64,000 bases of DNA from Halobacteriales archaeon QS_6_71_20 (lineage in GTDB: Archaea; Halobacteriota; Halobacteria; Halobacteriales; Haloferacaceae). Each line of letters starts with the position of its first letter. The stretch's first letter is position 1. The DNA lies in contig PXRU01000002.1 of NCBI GenBank assembly GCA_003020945.1, positions 32,060 to 96,059 of the forward strand, in the 5' to 3' direction. Positions 34,264-44,273 of the stretch are shown here, one piece after another. The position numbers and the translations under genes are program-made. The notes under the pieces were generated by a model. It did not search any database and was not told the origin of the DNA. It saw only the letters and a list, made by a program, of their open reading frames with translations.

Positions 34264-35550
34264 CTACTCGACGGACACGTCCGCGCCAAGGTCCGCCATC
34301 GCCTCGAAGAAGCCCGGGAACGACACGTCGACGTGTTCGGCGCCGGCGACGGTCGTCTCCCCCTCGGCGACGAGCCCCGCGACCGTCAGCGCCATCACGA
34401 GGCGGTGGTCGCCGCGGCCGCGGACGGTCGCCCCCGATAGCTCGGAGTCGCCGCCGTGGACCGTCAGCGCGTCCCGCTCCTCCGTGACCGACGCGCCCAG
34501 CGCCTCCAGCGACTCCGCCATCGCGGCCACGCGGTCGGTCTCCTTGTAGCGGACGTGCTCGGCGTTGCCGATCCGCGTCTCGCCGTCGGCGACCGCGCCC
34601 AGGACGGCGATCGTCGGGAGCAGGTCGGGCGTGTCGCCGACGTCCACCTCGACGCCGGCGAGCGCGGAGCCGCGGACGGCGATCTCCCCCGCCTCCCGGT
34701 CCCAGTCGACGTCGGCACCCATCCGGTCGAGGACGTCCACGACGGCGGAGTCGCCCTGCGCGCTCGGCCGGGCGCCCTCGACGACCACCGACTCGCCCGG
34801 CTCGCCCGCGACGGCGCCGGCGGCGAGCAGGTACGAGATCGACGAGAAGTCGCCCGGCACCGCGTACTCGTCGGCCGCGTACGTCTGGCCGCCGGGCACC
34901 CGGAACCCCGCGTCGGTGCGCTCGGCGTCGACGCCGAAGTCCGCGAGCACCTCGCGGGTGATCTCGACGTACGGCGCGGACTTGAGGTCGGTCTCCAGCT
35001 CGATCTCGACGCCCGACTCGGTGACGGCGCCGGCCATCAGGAGGGCGGTGACGAACTGCGAGGAGACGTCGCCCGGAATGGCGACGTCGCCGCCGGCCAT
35101 CGTGTCGCCGACGACCAGCGGGGCCCGCCCGTTCCGCCGCGTCGACTCGGCGCGCCCGCCCAACTGTTCGACGGCGTCGAGCAGCGGCCCCTGCGGGCGC
35201 GAGCGCAGCGATCCGTCGCCGGTGAGGACTGCCAGCCCCTCGGTGAGTCCGGCGGCCGCGGCGACGAGTCGCATCGTCGTCCCCGAGTTCGCGCAGTCGA
35301 TCACGTCCTCGGGCGTCGCCGGCCGGCCGCCGAACCCGTCGACGGCGACGGCGTCGTCCCCCCAGGAGACGCGCCCGCCGAACGCCTCGACCGCGCGGCC
35401 CGTCGCCCGCGGGTCCGCGGAGTCGAGCGGGCCGGTGACGGTCGTCCCCTCGCCGTAGCCGGCCGCGAGGATCGCTCGGTGGGTGTAGCTCTTCGACGGC
35501 GGCGCCCGCGCGCGTCCGGCGACGCGGGACGGCGAGACGTGTGCGTCCAT
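34264..35550 (-). CDS. aroA: 3-phosphoshikimate 1-carboxyvinyltransferase (EPSP synthase)
   Basis: A 428-residue enzyme joining shikimate-3-phosphate and PEP. It shows the N-terminal [56 protein letters not shown] and the C-terminal [11 protein letters not shown]...[13 protein letters not shown]. The length is standard. The start MDAHVSP at 35550 was chosen over an upstream in-frame Met inside the divergent promoter region. It is the sixth shikimate-pathway step, feeding AroC encoded 3 kb away. Confidence 0.96.
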   Translation of the reverse strand: MDAHVSPSRVAGRARAPPSKSYTHRAILAAGYGEGTTVTGPLDSADPRATGRAVEAFGGRVSWGDDAVAVDGFGGRPATPEDVIDCANSGTTMRLVAAAAGLTEGLAVLTGDGSLRSRPQGPLLDAVEQLGGRAESTRRNGRAPLVVGDTMAGGDVAIPGDVSSQFVTALLMAGAVTESGVEIELETDLKSAPYVEITREVLADFGVDAERTDAGFRVPGGQTYAADEYAVPGDFSSISYLLAAGAVAGEPGESVVVEGARPSAQGDSAVVDVLDRMGADVDWDREAGEIAVRGSALAGVEVDVGDTPDLLPTIAVLGAVADGETRIGNAEHVRYKETDRVAAMAESLEALGASVTEERDALTVHGGDSELSGATVRGRGDHRLVMALTVAGLVAEGETTVAGAEHVDVSFPGFFEAMADLGADVSVE

Positions 35551-35740
35551 GTCCGCCACGTTCGCTCGCCGGTGCAAGTGTGTACCGGACGCGGCACCGG
35601 CACCGCGACGACGCACGGCGGGAGTCGCCGCCGACCGACCCCGAACGCCGGCGCTGGCGTCCGACCGTCGCGCCTCGACGGCCCTCCGGGAACGGGTCGG
35701 GGACGAAAACGCCTATGAGCGGCCTCCCCCACCCTCCACC

Positions 35741-36955
35741 ATGACGCGCAGTCTCGCCGCGCTCGACGCCCGCCTCGACTCGACGGGGGCCGACGCCTAC
35801 TGCATCGAGGCGGACAACGCCGACGCGAACCAGCTGTACCTGTCGGGGTTCGACGCGCCCGACCCCTTCCTCACCGCCTACACCGGCGACGAGCTCGCGC
35901 TGCTCGTCTCCGGGCTGGAGTACGGCCGGGCGCGAACGGAGTCGGACGCCGACACCGTCGCCAGGCTGTCGACGTACGACTACCAGCGGCGCGCCGCGGA
36001 GGCGGGGCAGGCGACGGCGCTTTCGGGCGTGTACGCCGACTTCCTCGCCGACCTCGGCGTCGACTCGGCGCTCGTCCCCGAGCGGTTCCCCCTCGGCGTC
36101 GCCGACGGCCTCCGCGAGGCGGGCGTCGCCGTCGGCGTGGACCGCGACGGCGCCGTCGAGACCGTTCGCGCGACCAAGCGCGACGAGGAACTGGACGCCG
36201 TCCGCCGCGCACAGGCGGCCAACGAGGCCGCGATGGCCGCCGCCGAGGCGCTGATCGCCGACGCCGACGTCCGCGAGGACGGCACGCTCGTGATCGCCGG
36301 CGACGGCGCCGCCGACGGCGACGACGCCGACGGCCCGGCGCCGCTCACGAGCGAGCGCGTGCGCGAGGAGATCGAGACGACGCTGCTGCGACACGGCTGC
36401 GCGCTCGACGAGACGATCGTCGCCTGCGGCGCCGACGCCGCGGACCCTCACGACCGCGGGAGCGGCCCGCTGCGCGCCGGCGAACCCGTCATCGTCGACA
36501 TCTTCCCCCGCGAGAAGTCCAGCAAGTACCACGCCGACATGACCCGGACGTTCTCGAAGGGGGAGCCGAGCGACGCGGTCGCGGAGCGGTTCGAGCTGAC
36601 GCGGGAGGCGCTGTCGGCCGCGCTCGACGCGCTGGAGCCCGGCGCGACCGGCGCCGAGGTCCACGCCGCCGCCTGCGACGTGTACGAGGCGGCGGGTTGC
36701 CCGACGCTGCGCTCGGACCCCGACACCGAGACGGGGTTCATCCACTCGACGGGCCACGGCGTCGGTCTCGACGTTCACGAGCGGCCGAGCGTCAACGCCC
36801 GCGGCGAGGAGCTGCGCCCGGGCCACGTGATCACCGTCGAGCCCGGACTGTACGACCCCGCGGTCGGCGGCGTCCGGATCGAGGACATCGTCGCCGTCAC
36901 CGAGGACGGCTACGAGAACCTCACCGACTACCCCGTGGAGCTGGTGGTCGAATGA
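35741..36955 (+). CDS. M24-family Xaa-Pro peptidase (prolidase-like)
   Basis: A 404-residue dinuclear metallopeptidase. The N-terminal creatinase-like domain ([40 protein letters not shown]) precedes the pita-bread catalytic domain with metal ligands in [37 protein letters not shown], and [11 protein letters not shown]...[14 protein letters not shown]. It cleaves dipeptides or N-terminal residues next to proline. A TATA-like ACGCCTATGAG about 28 nt upstream supports the ATG at 35741. It is divergent from aroA. Confidence 0.92.
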   Translation: MTRSLAALDARLDSTGADAYCIEADNADANQLYLSGFDAPDPFLTAYTGDELALLVSGLEYGRARTESDADTVARLSTYDYQRRAAEAGQATALSGVYADFLADLGVDSALVPERFPLGVADGLREAGVAVGVDRDGAVETVRATKRDEELDAVRRAQAANEAAMAAAEALIADADVREDGTLVIAGDGAADGDDADGPAPLTSERVREEIETTLLRHGCALDETIVACGADAADPHDRGSGPLRAGEPVIVDIFPREKSSKYHADMTRTFSKGEPSDAVAERFELTREALSAALDALEPGATGAEVHAAACDVYEAAGCPTLRSDPDTETGFIHSTGHGVGLDVHERPSVNARGEELRPGHVITVEPGLYDPAVGGVRIEDIVAVTEDGYENLTDYPVELVVE

Positions 36956-37063
36956 CCTCGCGGTCCGCGTCTCGACCGCGCGAACGCTCTACGGGGTCCA
37001 CGGCGGGAGCGCCGACCCGCCGGCGCCGATGCCGCTTTGTCGCCGGCGACCCTGTCGACGGAC

Positions 37064-37624
37064 GTGAGCCTGTTCGAGCGTGTCGCCGCCGCCTTCCGGG
37101 AGCCCGGCGCCGCGGACGGCGCCGACGGCGACGCCACGGAGGGGACCGCCGACGGCGGAGGGCGACCCGTGAGTAATGGGTCGGACGATCCGAGCGCGGG
37201 CACCGACGGCGGGGACGCAGGCGAGGGCGCCGCGGCCGACGGGAGGAGTGGAAGCGACGACGACGGCCCCGCGGACGACGAGACGACCGACGCCGTCGTC
37301 GCGGTGTGTCAGCGCGCGCCCGAGGGGGTCCGGACGTACACGCTGGACGTCGAGGCCGAGGGCGCGGAGGTCGTCGAGGTCACGCCGGGGGTGCTGGAGG
37401 CGCACTTCGAGGTGATCGAGGGGGGCGTTGGTCACGACTCCGTCCGCGTCCGCGCCGTCGACTTCCGCGGCGAGGCGCGCCGCGTCGAGGCGGAGACGCT
37501 CGTGGGCGTCCGCTTCGCGGCGCCGGTGCCGCTCCCGGACGTGCGGATGCGGCTCGTCTCCGCCGAGGACCACGACGGCGACACGCTCCCCTCGGAGTGG
37601 TTCCGGATCGCGTCGGTCTCGTAG
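37064..37624 (+). CDS. conserved haloarchaeal hypothetical protein
   Basis: A 186-residue protein of unknown function. The first ~90 residues (VSLFERVAAAFREPG, then a Gly/Ala/Asp-rich stretch) look disordered. The C-terminal 100 residues (DAVVAVCQRAPEGVRTYTLDVEAEGAEVVEVTPGVLEAHFEVIEGG...) form a beta-rich domain. The GTG at 37064 was chosen over a TTG nine codons earlier because SLFERVAAAF looks like a natural N-terminus. No catalytic motif or membrane segment was recognised. Confidence 0.55.
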   Translation: MSLFERVAAAFREPGAADGADGDATEGTADGGGRPVSNGSDDPSAGTDGGDAGEGAAADGRSGSDDDGPADDETTDAVVAVCQRAPEGVRTYTLDVEAEGAEVVEVTPGVLEAHFEVIEGGVGHDSVRVRAVDFRGEARRVEAETLVGVRFAAPVPLPDVRMRLVSAEDHDGDTLPSEWFRIASVS

Positions 37625-37769
37625 GGAACGTCCCGGAGCCGTCGGCGTTCCGTTCGCCCCTTCCGGTCGGGTTCCACCGAGTCCGTCCTGCCCGCTCGGA
37701 GGACAGTTCCCGCACGCCCGGACCGCCCCAACCGATACGCTTTCCAGCGATACGCGGATACCGGAGGGC

Positions 37770-38666
37770 ATGAAGCTGCTCGTCGTCGGCGCGGGCGAGA
37801 TGGGCCGGTGGGTCGCCCACACCCTCCGTCCAGTCGTCGACCGGGTCGCGCTCGCCGACACCAACCCCCAGGCCGCGATGGACGCCGCCGAGGCGGTCGT
37901 GGACGGCCGGGTCGTCCCGCTCGACACCGACGAGCCGTTCGACTGCGTCGTCCTGGCGGTCCCGATCCCGGCGGTCACCGACGCCGTCGCCGACTACGCC
38001 CCCAACGCCGCCGACGGCGCCATGGTCGACGTGTCGGGCGTGATGGGCGAGCCGCTGGCGGCGATGGAGCGTCACGCCGACGGCGAGTACGCCAGCCTCC
38101 ACCCGCTGTTCGCGCCGCCGCGCGGCCCGGGCCGGGTCGCGTACGTCCCCGGCGAGGCCGGCGAGGCGGTGGCGACGCTCCGTGAGGGGCTCGCCGACGC
38201 CGGCAACGACGTGTTCGAGACGACCGCGGCCGAACACGACGGCGCCATGGAGTCCGTGCAGGCGGGCGCCCACACGGCCGTCCTCGCGTACGCGCTGGCC
38301 GCCGGCGACGTGGACGAGCGCTTCCACACACCCGTCTCCGAGCCGCTGGCGGAGCTGGCCCGCACCGTCACCGAGGGCGAGCCGCGGGTGTACGCCGACA
38401 TCCGGGAGGCGTTCGACGGCGCGGCGGAGCTGGCAGCCGCGGCCGACGCGCTCGCCGACGCCGACCGCCGACTGACCCCGGAGCGAGCCGGCGACGGTCG
38501 AGCGGGGCCGACGGGTCGCCTCCCCGCCGTCGAGGCGTCCGCCCCGGGGCGAGACAGAACCGATAACCCGGCCGGACGCGAACCGCCGGCGATGACCACA
38601 CCGAGCGGCACACGCTGCGTCGAGCCGGCGGTCGGAGGGCCGTCGGAACGGGGGGTGGCGCCGTGA
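37770..38666 (+). CDS. tyrA: prephenate dehydrogenase
   Basis: A 298-residue NAD(P)-dependent enzyme making 4-hydroxyphenylpyruvate from prephenate (tyrosine branch). The Rossmann start is MKLLVVGAGEMGRWVA. The family's DVSGVMGEPLAAM, the catalytic His segment YASLHPLFAPPRGP, and QAGAHTAVLAYALA follow. The last ~50 residues (GDGRAGPTGRLPAVEASAPGRDRTDN...) are a low-complexity tail beyond the usual TyrA end; they may be read-through of a degraded intergenic region up to the next start. The stop overlaps the methyltransferase GTG (GTGA), implying coupling. Confidence 0.88.
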   Translation: MKLLVVGAGEMGRWVAHTLRPVVDRVALADTNPQAAMDAAEAVVDGRVVPLDTDEPFDCVVLAVPIPAVTDAVADYAPNAADGAMVDVSGVMGEPLAAMERHADGEYASLHPLFAPPRGPGRVAYVPGEAGEAVATLREGLADAGNDVFETTAAEHDGAMESVQAGAHTAVLAYALAAGDVDERFHTPVSEPLAELARTVTEGEPRVYADIREAFDGAAELAAAADALADADRRLTPERAGDGRAGPTGRLPAVEASAPGRDRTDNPAGREPPAMTTPSGTRCVEPAVGGPSERGVAP

Positions 38667-40087
38667 GCGTCGACCGCGAGGCGCTGCGTGACACCGCGAA
38701 GTACCTCCGCCACGTCCGCCCGATCGACCCCGACGAGGTGTACGAGTACCTCCCCGACCAGCCCCACCAGGCGGTCGTGCGAACCGCGCTGCGCGAGGAG
38801 GCGTTCGACCTCGGGCTGTTCGAGCGCGAGGACGGGGCGTTCGTCCCCGCCGGCGAGGAGCCGGTCGACCCGCCCGGCTGGTCGCCCGACCGCCTCCCGG
38901 CGGCGCACGTCGAGGCCGTCGAGGACCTGCTGTTCGAGCGCTACGGGCTCGACTGGCACGAGGGGGAGGGCGGCGACGAGCTGCGGGAGACGGTCGACCG
39001 CATGAAGGAGGACTACGTTCGCGGCCGCTCGGTCGAGTACGACGCCGACGCCGCGCTCGCGTACGCCCTCTACCACCAGCCGGACTTCTACGCCGCCGTG
39101 GGCTACGTACTCGACCGGCTCGCCGACCGCGGCCTGCTCCCGCGAACCCTCCGGGTGCTCGACGTGGGCGCGGGCACCGGCGGCCCCGCGCTCGGGCTCC
39201 ACGACTACCTGCCCGACGACGCGCTCGTCGACTACCATGCGATCGAGCCCAGCGCGAACGCCGACGTGCTGGCGACGCTGCTCGAGGGCACCCGTCGCAA
39301 CTTCCGGACGACCATCCACCGGGAGACGGCCGAGGCGTTCGGCCCGGAAGGGCTGGGCGAGGTGGACCTGCTGCTGTTCGGCAACGTGCTCTCGGAACTG
39401 GCCGACCCCGAGGCGGTCGTCTCGCGGTATCTGGAGACGCTCGCCGACGACGGCGCCTGTCTCCTCCTGGCGCCGGCGGACCTGGGGACGTCGACGGAGC
39501 TACGCCGGGTGGAGCGCGCGGTCGCGCCGCCGGCGGCCGGCGTGAGCGTGTACGCGCCCGACCTCCGGCTGTGGCCCGACGCGGCGCCCGCCGACCGCGG
39601 GTGGTCGTTCGAGGAGCGGCCGGAGCTTGCGACGCCGTCGTTCCAGCGGAAGCTCGACGCGGCCGCGACCCGCGACTACGACGACGAGCCCGGGACGTAC
39701 GTGAACACGGACGTGAAGTTCTCGTGGGCGATCCTCCGGCCGGACGGGGAGCGTCGCCACCCGGTCGTCGCGAGCGAGGAGCGGCACCACCGGATGGCCG
39801 ACTCCGAGGCCCACGTCACCGACCGCGTGAACCTCCTCTGTGTCAAGCTCTCGGGCGACCTCTCGCCCCACGACGCCAACCCGCTGTTCAAGGTCGGCGA
39901 CGGGAGCGAGCGGCTGGAGCACTACCTCGTGCTCACGGGGGAGTCGTCGCTCAACCGCGACCTCCGCGAGGCGCCGTACGGCGCCGTGCTGTCCGTCGAG
40001 AACGTCCTGATCCTCTGGAACGACGACGAGGGCGCGTACAACCTCGTCTGCGAGGCCGAGACGGTCGTCGACCTCGTCGCGGCCTGA
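38663..40087 (+). CDS. Rsm22-like small-subunit ribosomal methyltransferase-family protein
   Basis: A 474-residue protein. Residues ~1-140 are helical; then VLDVGAGTGGPALGL (SAM motif I), VDYHAIEPSANADV (motif II) and VDLLLFGNVLSELADPEAVV define a class I methyltransferase. The C-terminal part (TDVKFSWAILRPD...HHRMADSEAHVTDRVNLLCVKLSGDL) matches the Rsm22 family associated with the small ribosomal subunit. GTG at 38663 overlaps the tyrA stop. The RNA target and even activity are unproven for archaeal members. Confidence 0.75.
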   Translation: MSVDREALRDTAKYLRHVRPIDPDEVYEYLPDQPHQAVVRTALREEAFDLGLFEREDGAFVPAGEEPVDPPGWSPDRLPAAHVEAVEDLLFERYGLDWHEGEGGDELRETVDRMKEDYVRGRSVEYDADAALAYALYHQPDFYAAVGYVLDRLADRGLLPRTLRVLDVGAGTGGPALGLHDYLPDDALVDYHAIEPSANADVLATLLEGTRRNFRTTIHRETAEAFGPEGLGEVDLLLFGNVLSELADPEAVVSRYLETLADDGACLLLAPADLGTSTELRRVERAVAPPAAGVSVYAPDLRLWPDAAPADRGWSFEERPELATPSFQRKLDAAATRDYDDEPGTYVNTDVKFSWAILRPDGERRHPVVASEERHHRMADSEAHVTDRVNLLCVKLSGDLSPHDANPLFKVGDGSERLEHYLVLTGESSLNRDLREAPYGAVLSVENVLILWNDDEGAYNLVCEAETVVDLVAA

Positions 40088-40137
40088 GCGGGGAAGGGTC
40101 CGACCCCGCCGCGTCCCGTCCTGTCCCCGCGGCCCCG

Positions 40138-40732
40138 TCAGGCCGGGCCGTACCGCGCCACTCCGGTCCGCGCAGCCATCACGGCAACGGCACCCGGCGC
40201 GACCACGGCGCCCACCGCGAGGGAGACGCCGGCGTCGGCGTTGCCGATCGCCAGCCGTGCGGCGACGTTCGCGGGGTTGACCGGGGACAGCGCCGCCGCG
40301 CCGAACAGCCCGAGCACGCCCGGCGAGTACACCGTCCGTGCGGCGCGGTGGTCGGGCGCCGCCGGCGCGTCGAGGAACTCCAGCGGCACCGGGCGCTGGG
40401 TGAACATGTCCTCCTCGCGGTAGACGCCCGCGCCCATCGCGAACAGGGTGCCGGCCGTGAGGCAGAACGGTCCCGTCGAGAACAGGTACTCCCCGAGCGC
40501 GACCGCCTCGCCCTGGAGGTCACGCACCACCAGCGTCAGCGGCGAGATGAGCGCGATCGGCGTCACCGTCGCGAAGATCGCCGAACAGCGGCCCCGCGGC
40601 GCCGCCCAAGTCCGGGACCCTTGAGGCCGCCGTCGGCGCTCCCCGAGCCGTCGCCATCCCCGTCCCCGTCGCTCCCGGCGGCGCCGCCTCCGCCGTCGCC
40701 GTCGTCGCCGGTACCGTCCGTGCTGCCGGCGT
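40138..40732 (-). pseudogene. ABC-2-type permease remnant
   Basis: The frame ending at 40138 gives a permease C-terminus (TPIALISPLTLVVRDLQGEAVALGEYLFSTGPFCLTAGTLFAMGAGVYREEDMF) with two membrane segments. The upstream stretch reads, in a different frame, as an acidic Gly/Asp loop (GDGDGDGSGSADGG) typical of the extracellular loop of such permeases. There is no start and the N-terminal membrane helices are absent. Together with the ATPase fragment just upstream it is what remains of an ABC exporter after a deletion and frameshift. Confidence 0.65.
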
Positions 40733-40858
40733 CGTCGTCTTGCCCGCCCCGTTCGGGGCGACGACGCCGAAGATCTCCCCCGGCTCGACCGAGAAGGTGC
40801 TCCCGTGTACGGCGACGAACTCGCCGTACACCTTTCGTAGGTCGTCGACGGTTATCAC
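40733..40858 (-). pseudogene. ABC transporter ATP-binding protein, N-terminal fragment
   Basis: MITVDDLRKVYGEFVAVHGSTFSVEPGEIFGVVAPNGAGKTT is the first ~42 residues of an ABC ATPase, through the Walker A lysine. The signature motif, Walker B and all later parts are missing. The frame continues directly into permease-loop DNA, so a deletion has fused the two neighbouring genes. The product would be non-functional. The TATA region and start look intact. Confidence 0.7.
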
Positions 40859-41586
40859 ACAACTACCTTCGGGGAACCGACTAAACGCACGTCGCCGTGC
40901 CTATCGCTGCTGAGAACACCGCGTCGGGTCCGTGCGTCGACGTTCGGCGGTCGCGCCGCTCGGTACGGCGGTCGCTCTCGGGCGGGAGCGTCCGGAGAAC
41001 GCGTCGCGGCCGGTCTCAGTCGTCCCCGTCGCGGTCGCCGTCGTCCGCTCGGGGATCGGGCCTCTCGCCGCCTCGCTCCCAGACTCGGTCCGCGGACGAT
41101 CCGTTCGGTGCCGTGTGGCTGATGTCTCCCATGGTGCGTTCTGTCATGTGCTTCCCACCCAACGTCTCCCGGTATTTCAGCGTTGCATGAGGGGTGCCTT
41201 AGACACTCCGTACCGTATTAGGAACGTTATATGCTGGGCATCAGGACCCCGACGAACGGCCGGATTTCCCGCACGGCGCCGGGAGCATTCGTTCGATCCA
41301 ACCACCCGGTCGGCGCCGCGGTCCGGACGGTCGCTGTCATGACGAGCCAAAGCTATGCTGGTCACCCCCGACCGCATCGGTGTGAACTCGACGGTCGTCG
41401 ACCTGCTGGCGGGCCAAGCCGGCCACGCGCGGGAGTTCGCCGCCCCCTTCGACCGGGTGCAGAACGTCCAGCACCCGCGGGCGGAGGAGAGACACTCGCC
41501 CTTCGATCAGGCGGGTCGAAGACACCGGTCGGCGAGAGAGGCCTATGTCGTGGCAGAACGTCGTCGACTCCGACGCCTGCTCACGA
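40859..41586. other. intergenic stretch without a supportable gene
   Basis: These 728 bases separate the ABC remnants from thiC. Short ORFs (for example the 87-codon plus-strand frame from 41355) have no recognisable motif and no promoter at the right distance. A TATA-like GTTATATGC occurs near 41227. The composition is mixed, suggesting decayed genes. I see no tRNA, riboswitch or repeat here. Confidence 0.5.
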
Positions 41587-43035
41587 TCAGTCGTCGGCGT
41601 GTGACTCCGCGGGCGTGAAGGTGATCCCGTCGATCTCGATCTCGTCGGGAACGCGGCCGGCGTCGTGGGTTCCGACGGGGGGGACGTTCACCTCCGCGGC
41701 GGGGGAGCCGTCGAGGTCCGTCTCGTCTCCGATGTCCGTCATCTCCCCGTCGGCGTCCCGCGCGTCCCGGTCGATCCGCATCGAACAGAACTCCGCGCCG
41801 CACATCGAACAGAACCGGGCCTCCTTGTAGTTGTCTCCGGGCAGCGTCTGGTCGTGATAGCGCCGGGCACGCTCCGGGTCCAGGGCGAGTTCGAACTGTC
41901 GACGCCAGTCGAACTCGTAGCGCGCCTCCGAGAGGGCGTCGTCCCAGTCGCGCGCGCCCGGCAGGTCGTTGGCGACGTCGGCGGCGTGTGCCGCGATCCG
42001 GTAGGCGGCGAGTCCGTCCCGAACGTCCTCCTCCTCGGGGAGGCCGAGATGCTCCTTGGGGGTAACGTAACAGAGCATCGCCGCGCCGGCACGGGCGGCC
42101 TCGGTCGCGCCGATCGCGCTCGTGATGTGGTCGTACCCCGGGGCGATGTCGGTCACCAGCGGTCCGAGCACGTAGAACGGCGCGCCGTCACAGACCTCCC
42201 GCTGCCGTTCGACGTTGCCGGCGATCTCGTCCATCGGGACGTGACCCGGTCCCTCGACCATCACCTGGACGCCGTGGTCCCACGCGGTGCGCGTGAGCGC
42301 CCCGAGCGTCTCGAGTTCGGCGAACTGCGCCTCGTCGCTCGCGTCGGCCAGACAGCCCGGACGGAGTCCGTCGCCCAGCGAGACCGTCACGTCGTGTTCC
42401 GCGAAGATCTCACAGATCTCCTCGAACCCCGTGTACAACGGGTTCTGCGTCCCGTTCTCCTCGATCCACCGAGCCAGGATCGAGCCGCCCCGGGAGACGA
42501 TGCCGGTCTTACGGCCGTCGGTCAGCGGCAGATGCTCCATTAGCACGCCAGCGTGGACAGTCATGTAGTCCACGCCCTGTTCGGCCTGTTTCTCGATGAC
42601 GTCCAACAGCAGCTCGCGAGTGATGTCCGCGGGGTCGTCGGCCCGCTTGACCGCCTCGTAGATCGGCACCGTTCCGACCGGGACCGGGGACTGCCCGATG
42701 TTCGCCTCGCGGGTCTCGTCGAGAGCCTCGCCCGTCGAGAGGTCCATCACCGTATCGGCGCCGTAATGCACCGCGGTGTGGAGTTTCCGTAGCTCTCCCT
42801 CCGGGTCGCTCGTCGTCTCGCTGTTCCCGATGTTGGCGTTGACTTTCGTGGAGAACTCCCGACCGATGATCATCGGGTCGAGCGACTCGTGGGCGTGGTT
42901 GTTCGGGATCACCGCCCGGCCGTCGGCGACCTGGCGACGGACGAACTCCGGGTCGCGGTTCTCCCGCTCGGCGACGCGCTCCATGGCGGGGGTGATCTCG
43001 CCCGCCCGAGCCCGCAGGATCTGGGTTTCCACCAT
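41587..43035 (-). CDS. thiC: phosphomethylpyrimidine synthase
   Basis: A 482-residue radical-SAM enzyme that rearranges aminoimidazole ribotide to HMP phosphate in thiamine biosynthesis. Family hallmarks are [62 protein letters not shown] and the C-terminal cluster ligands [11 protein letters not shown]. The ATG at 43035 is preferred to the TTG two codons upstream; a minus-strand TATTATCC about 28 nt upstream fits a leaderless start. A ~35-residue acidic tail follows the cluster motif. The first island repeat lies about 180 bp upstream. Confidence 0.96.
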   Translation of the reverse strand: MVETQILRARAGEITPAMERVAERENRDPEFVRRQVADGRAVIPNNHAHESLDPMIIGREFSTKVNANIGNSETTSDPEGELRKLHTAVHYGADTVMDLSTGEALDETREANIGQSPVPVGTVPIYEAVKRADDPADITRELLLDVIEKQAEQGVDYMTVHAGVLMEHLPLTDGRKTGIVSRGGSILARWIEENGTQNPLYTGFEEICEIFAEHDVTVSLGDGLRPGCLADASDEAQFAELETLGALTRTAWDHGVQVMVEGPGHVPMDEIAGNVERQREVCDGAPFYVLGPLVTDIAPGYDHITSAIGATEAARAGAAMLCYVTPKEHLGLPEEEDVRDGLAAYRIAAHAADVANDLPGARDWDDALSEARYEFDWRRQFELALDPERARRYHDQTLPGDNYKEARFCSMCGAEFCSMRIDRDARDADGEMTDIGDETDLDGSPAAEVNVPPVGTHDAGRVPDEIEIDGITFTPAESHADD

Positions 43036-43210
43036 CAACAACTGAGTTGTATCACCGGATAATAGTCGTTGTGGGTGTTCCCCCGCTCCCTATCGAGCCG
43101 TGAGGCGCTCCAGGGACAACGGGGACAGCGAGCGAGGTCGCTCTCGGACGACGAGTCCCGGTCGTACCGGCGGTTTCGGGGCGGGATCGGCCGTCGTTCT
43201 GCTGATGGAT

Positions 43211-43255
43211 CCGCTGCTGCTCGACCTCGTTCAGGTTGCTAAATCGATACCATAT
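43211..43255 (-). repeat. chorismate mutase 3'-end copy 1 (most diverged)
   Basis: The minus strand reads RFSNLNEVEQQRIHQ, matching the LNKVEQRESR end of chorismate mutase with several substitutions and no stop at the expected place. It is the copy farthest from the live gene and borders the thiC upstream region. Confidence 0.6.
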
Positions 43256-43397
43256 TCCCGGAAAATCGTCTCCCGATACGATCTCAAACGGCGAATATTG
43301 GACTTTCAATCCGTTTATGGACCCGCATGTAGAAGAAGCACTGTTCGCACTTCAGCGTCAGCGCTCCGGGTCGGCTAGCGCGTATCGAACGAGTCGA

Positions 43398-43790
43398 TCA
43401 CGTCGATCGTCGAATACACGTCGGCGAGGTCCTGCTCCTCAAATCGCTGTCGTCACTCCAGACGGCGGCATCCTGAGCGATGGCACAGGCCACGTACAGC
43501 ACGTCGTCGGGATCGGTCCTGCCGATGGCTTCGTTCGCCTCTCCGATGCCGTGGTGGAACTCGTCCGCTGAGACGACCTTGATGTACTGGAAGAGCAAGT
43601 CGACGAACTGTCGTACCCGCTGAGGCTCCATCCCGGATTTCTCTACGATCAGGGCTTCGTAGTTCTCGATCTCGTCGTGGACGAACTGTGGTGTCAGCAG
43701 ACCGGGTTCGAGTGTGACGATGAGTTCACGCGTCTTCGAATCGGCGACGAGTGCGGAGATGACGACGTTGGCGTCGACGACTAGCCGCAT
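43398..43790 (-). CDS. PIN-domain ribonuclease toxin with a frameshifted C-terminus
   Basis: A 130-residue PIN nuclease, the toxin of a type II pair. The acidic residues are all present: VDANV near residue 7, HDEIENYE, RTDPDDVLY and AVWSDDSD. After WSDDSD the frame goes LRSRTSPTC... to a TGA at 43398. One extra base at the TTT near 43441 would instead give EEQDLADVYSTIDVIDSFDTR and stop at TAG (43375), a typical PIN ending. So one base has been lost and about 20 native residues replaced. The catalytic core may still work. The ATG directly follows the antitoxin stop. Confidence 0.82.
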   Translation of the reverse strand: MRLVVDANVVISALVADSKTRELIVTLEPGLLTPQFVHDEIENYEALIVEKSGMEPQRVRQFVDLLFQYIKVVSADEFHHGIGEANEAIGRTDPDDVLYVACAIAQDAAVWSDDSDLRSRTSPTCIRRST

Positions 43791-44021
43791 TCAGTTCGCC
43801 TGTTCGTCGGCACGCTCGCGTCCGCGCTCGTTGATCCTGTCGGCGATCTCAGCCACATCACTCTCGGTGAGTTCACTCGCGGACGTGAGTTCGTCCATCA
43901 CTTCCAGCGTCTCGATTTTCTCCTGAATGGCCTGCCGTGTGATCTCGCTCCAGTTGATCTCCGGGTGCTTCTCCATCCGGTCTTTGAGGTCGTCATCGAT
44001 GTTGACCGTGATCGTGGGCAT
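43791..44021 (-). CDS. ribbon-helix-helix antitoxin of the PIN pair
   Basis: A 76-residue protein. MPTITVNIDDDLKDRMEKHPEINWSEITRQAIQEKIETLEVMDEL is an RHH/CopG-type DNA-binding N-terminus (beta strand followed by helices with the NWSE turn). An acidic C-terminal tail would bind and block the PIN toxin. The start at 44021 was chosen at the beta strand; the ORF-track extension is non-coding. The stop codon directly abuts the toxin ATG, and an ACACA-GAAT-TGTGT palindrome lies 16 nt upstream, a plausible autoregulatory operator. Confidence 0.82.
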   Translation of the reverse strand: MPTITVNIDDDLKDRMEKHPEINWSEITRQAIQEKIETLEVMDELTSASELTESDVAEIADRINERGRERADEQAN

Positions 44022-44037
44022 ACAGTAGACTATGGGT

Positions 44038-44051
44038 ACACAGAATTGTGT
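44038..44051. promoter_or_regulatory. palindrome upstream of the RHH antitoxin
   Basis: ACACA (44038-44042) and TGTGT (44047-44051) are inverted arms around GAAT, 17-30 nt before the antitoxin ATG. RHH antitoxins usually bind such short palindromes to repress their own operon; this is inferred from position. Confidence 0.4.
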
Positions 44052-44232
44052 GTCTTTGGGTGAGAGCCCTCCGAGACAGAGGACGGTCAGGTCCCGGGAC
44101 ACTCAACGACGAATCACCCCATTCAGTACGTTCCCGTCGCTCCACCGGCGACCGATAGTGCAGCTATCTGAAGGGGAATGTCGCTTCCGACCCCTGTGAA
44201 ACGTTTTGAGAGAGCCGATTTCGACTGTTTGT

Positions 44233-44273
44233 CTTCCCGCTGTTCGACCTTGTCCAGGTAGCTGAAATTCATA
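44233..44273 (-). repeat. chorismate mutase 3'-end copy 2
   Basis: The minus strand reads MNFSYLDKVEQREDKQ. CTTCCCGCTGTTCGACCTTG matches copies at 48.16 and 48.99 kb almost base for base. The outer flank TGAAATTCAT is also shared with the 48.15 kb copy but is absent from the gene itself, so it probably marks an element end. Confidence 0.68.

Noticed and set aside
34205-36826. 873-codon minus-strand ORF
   Set aside because: It crosses aroA in a wrong frame and lies antisense to the prolidase gene; both genes have unmistakable motifs.
41355-41618. 87-codon plus-strand ORF upstream of thiC's 3' end
   Set aside because: No motif or promoter spacing, and its end overlaps thiC antisense; treated as non-coding.
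43036-43210. TPP riboswitch upstream of thiC
   Set aside because: I could not find THI-box consensus elements, the start looks leaderless, and such riboswitches are not expected in haloarchaea.
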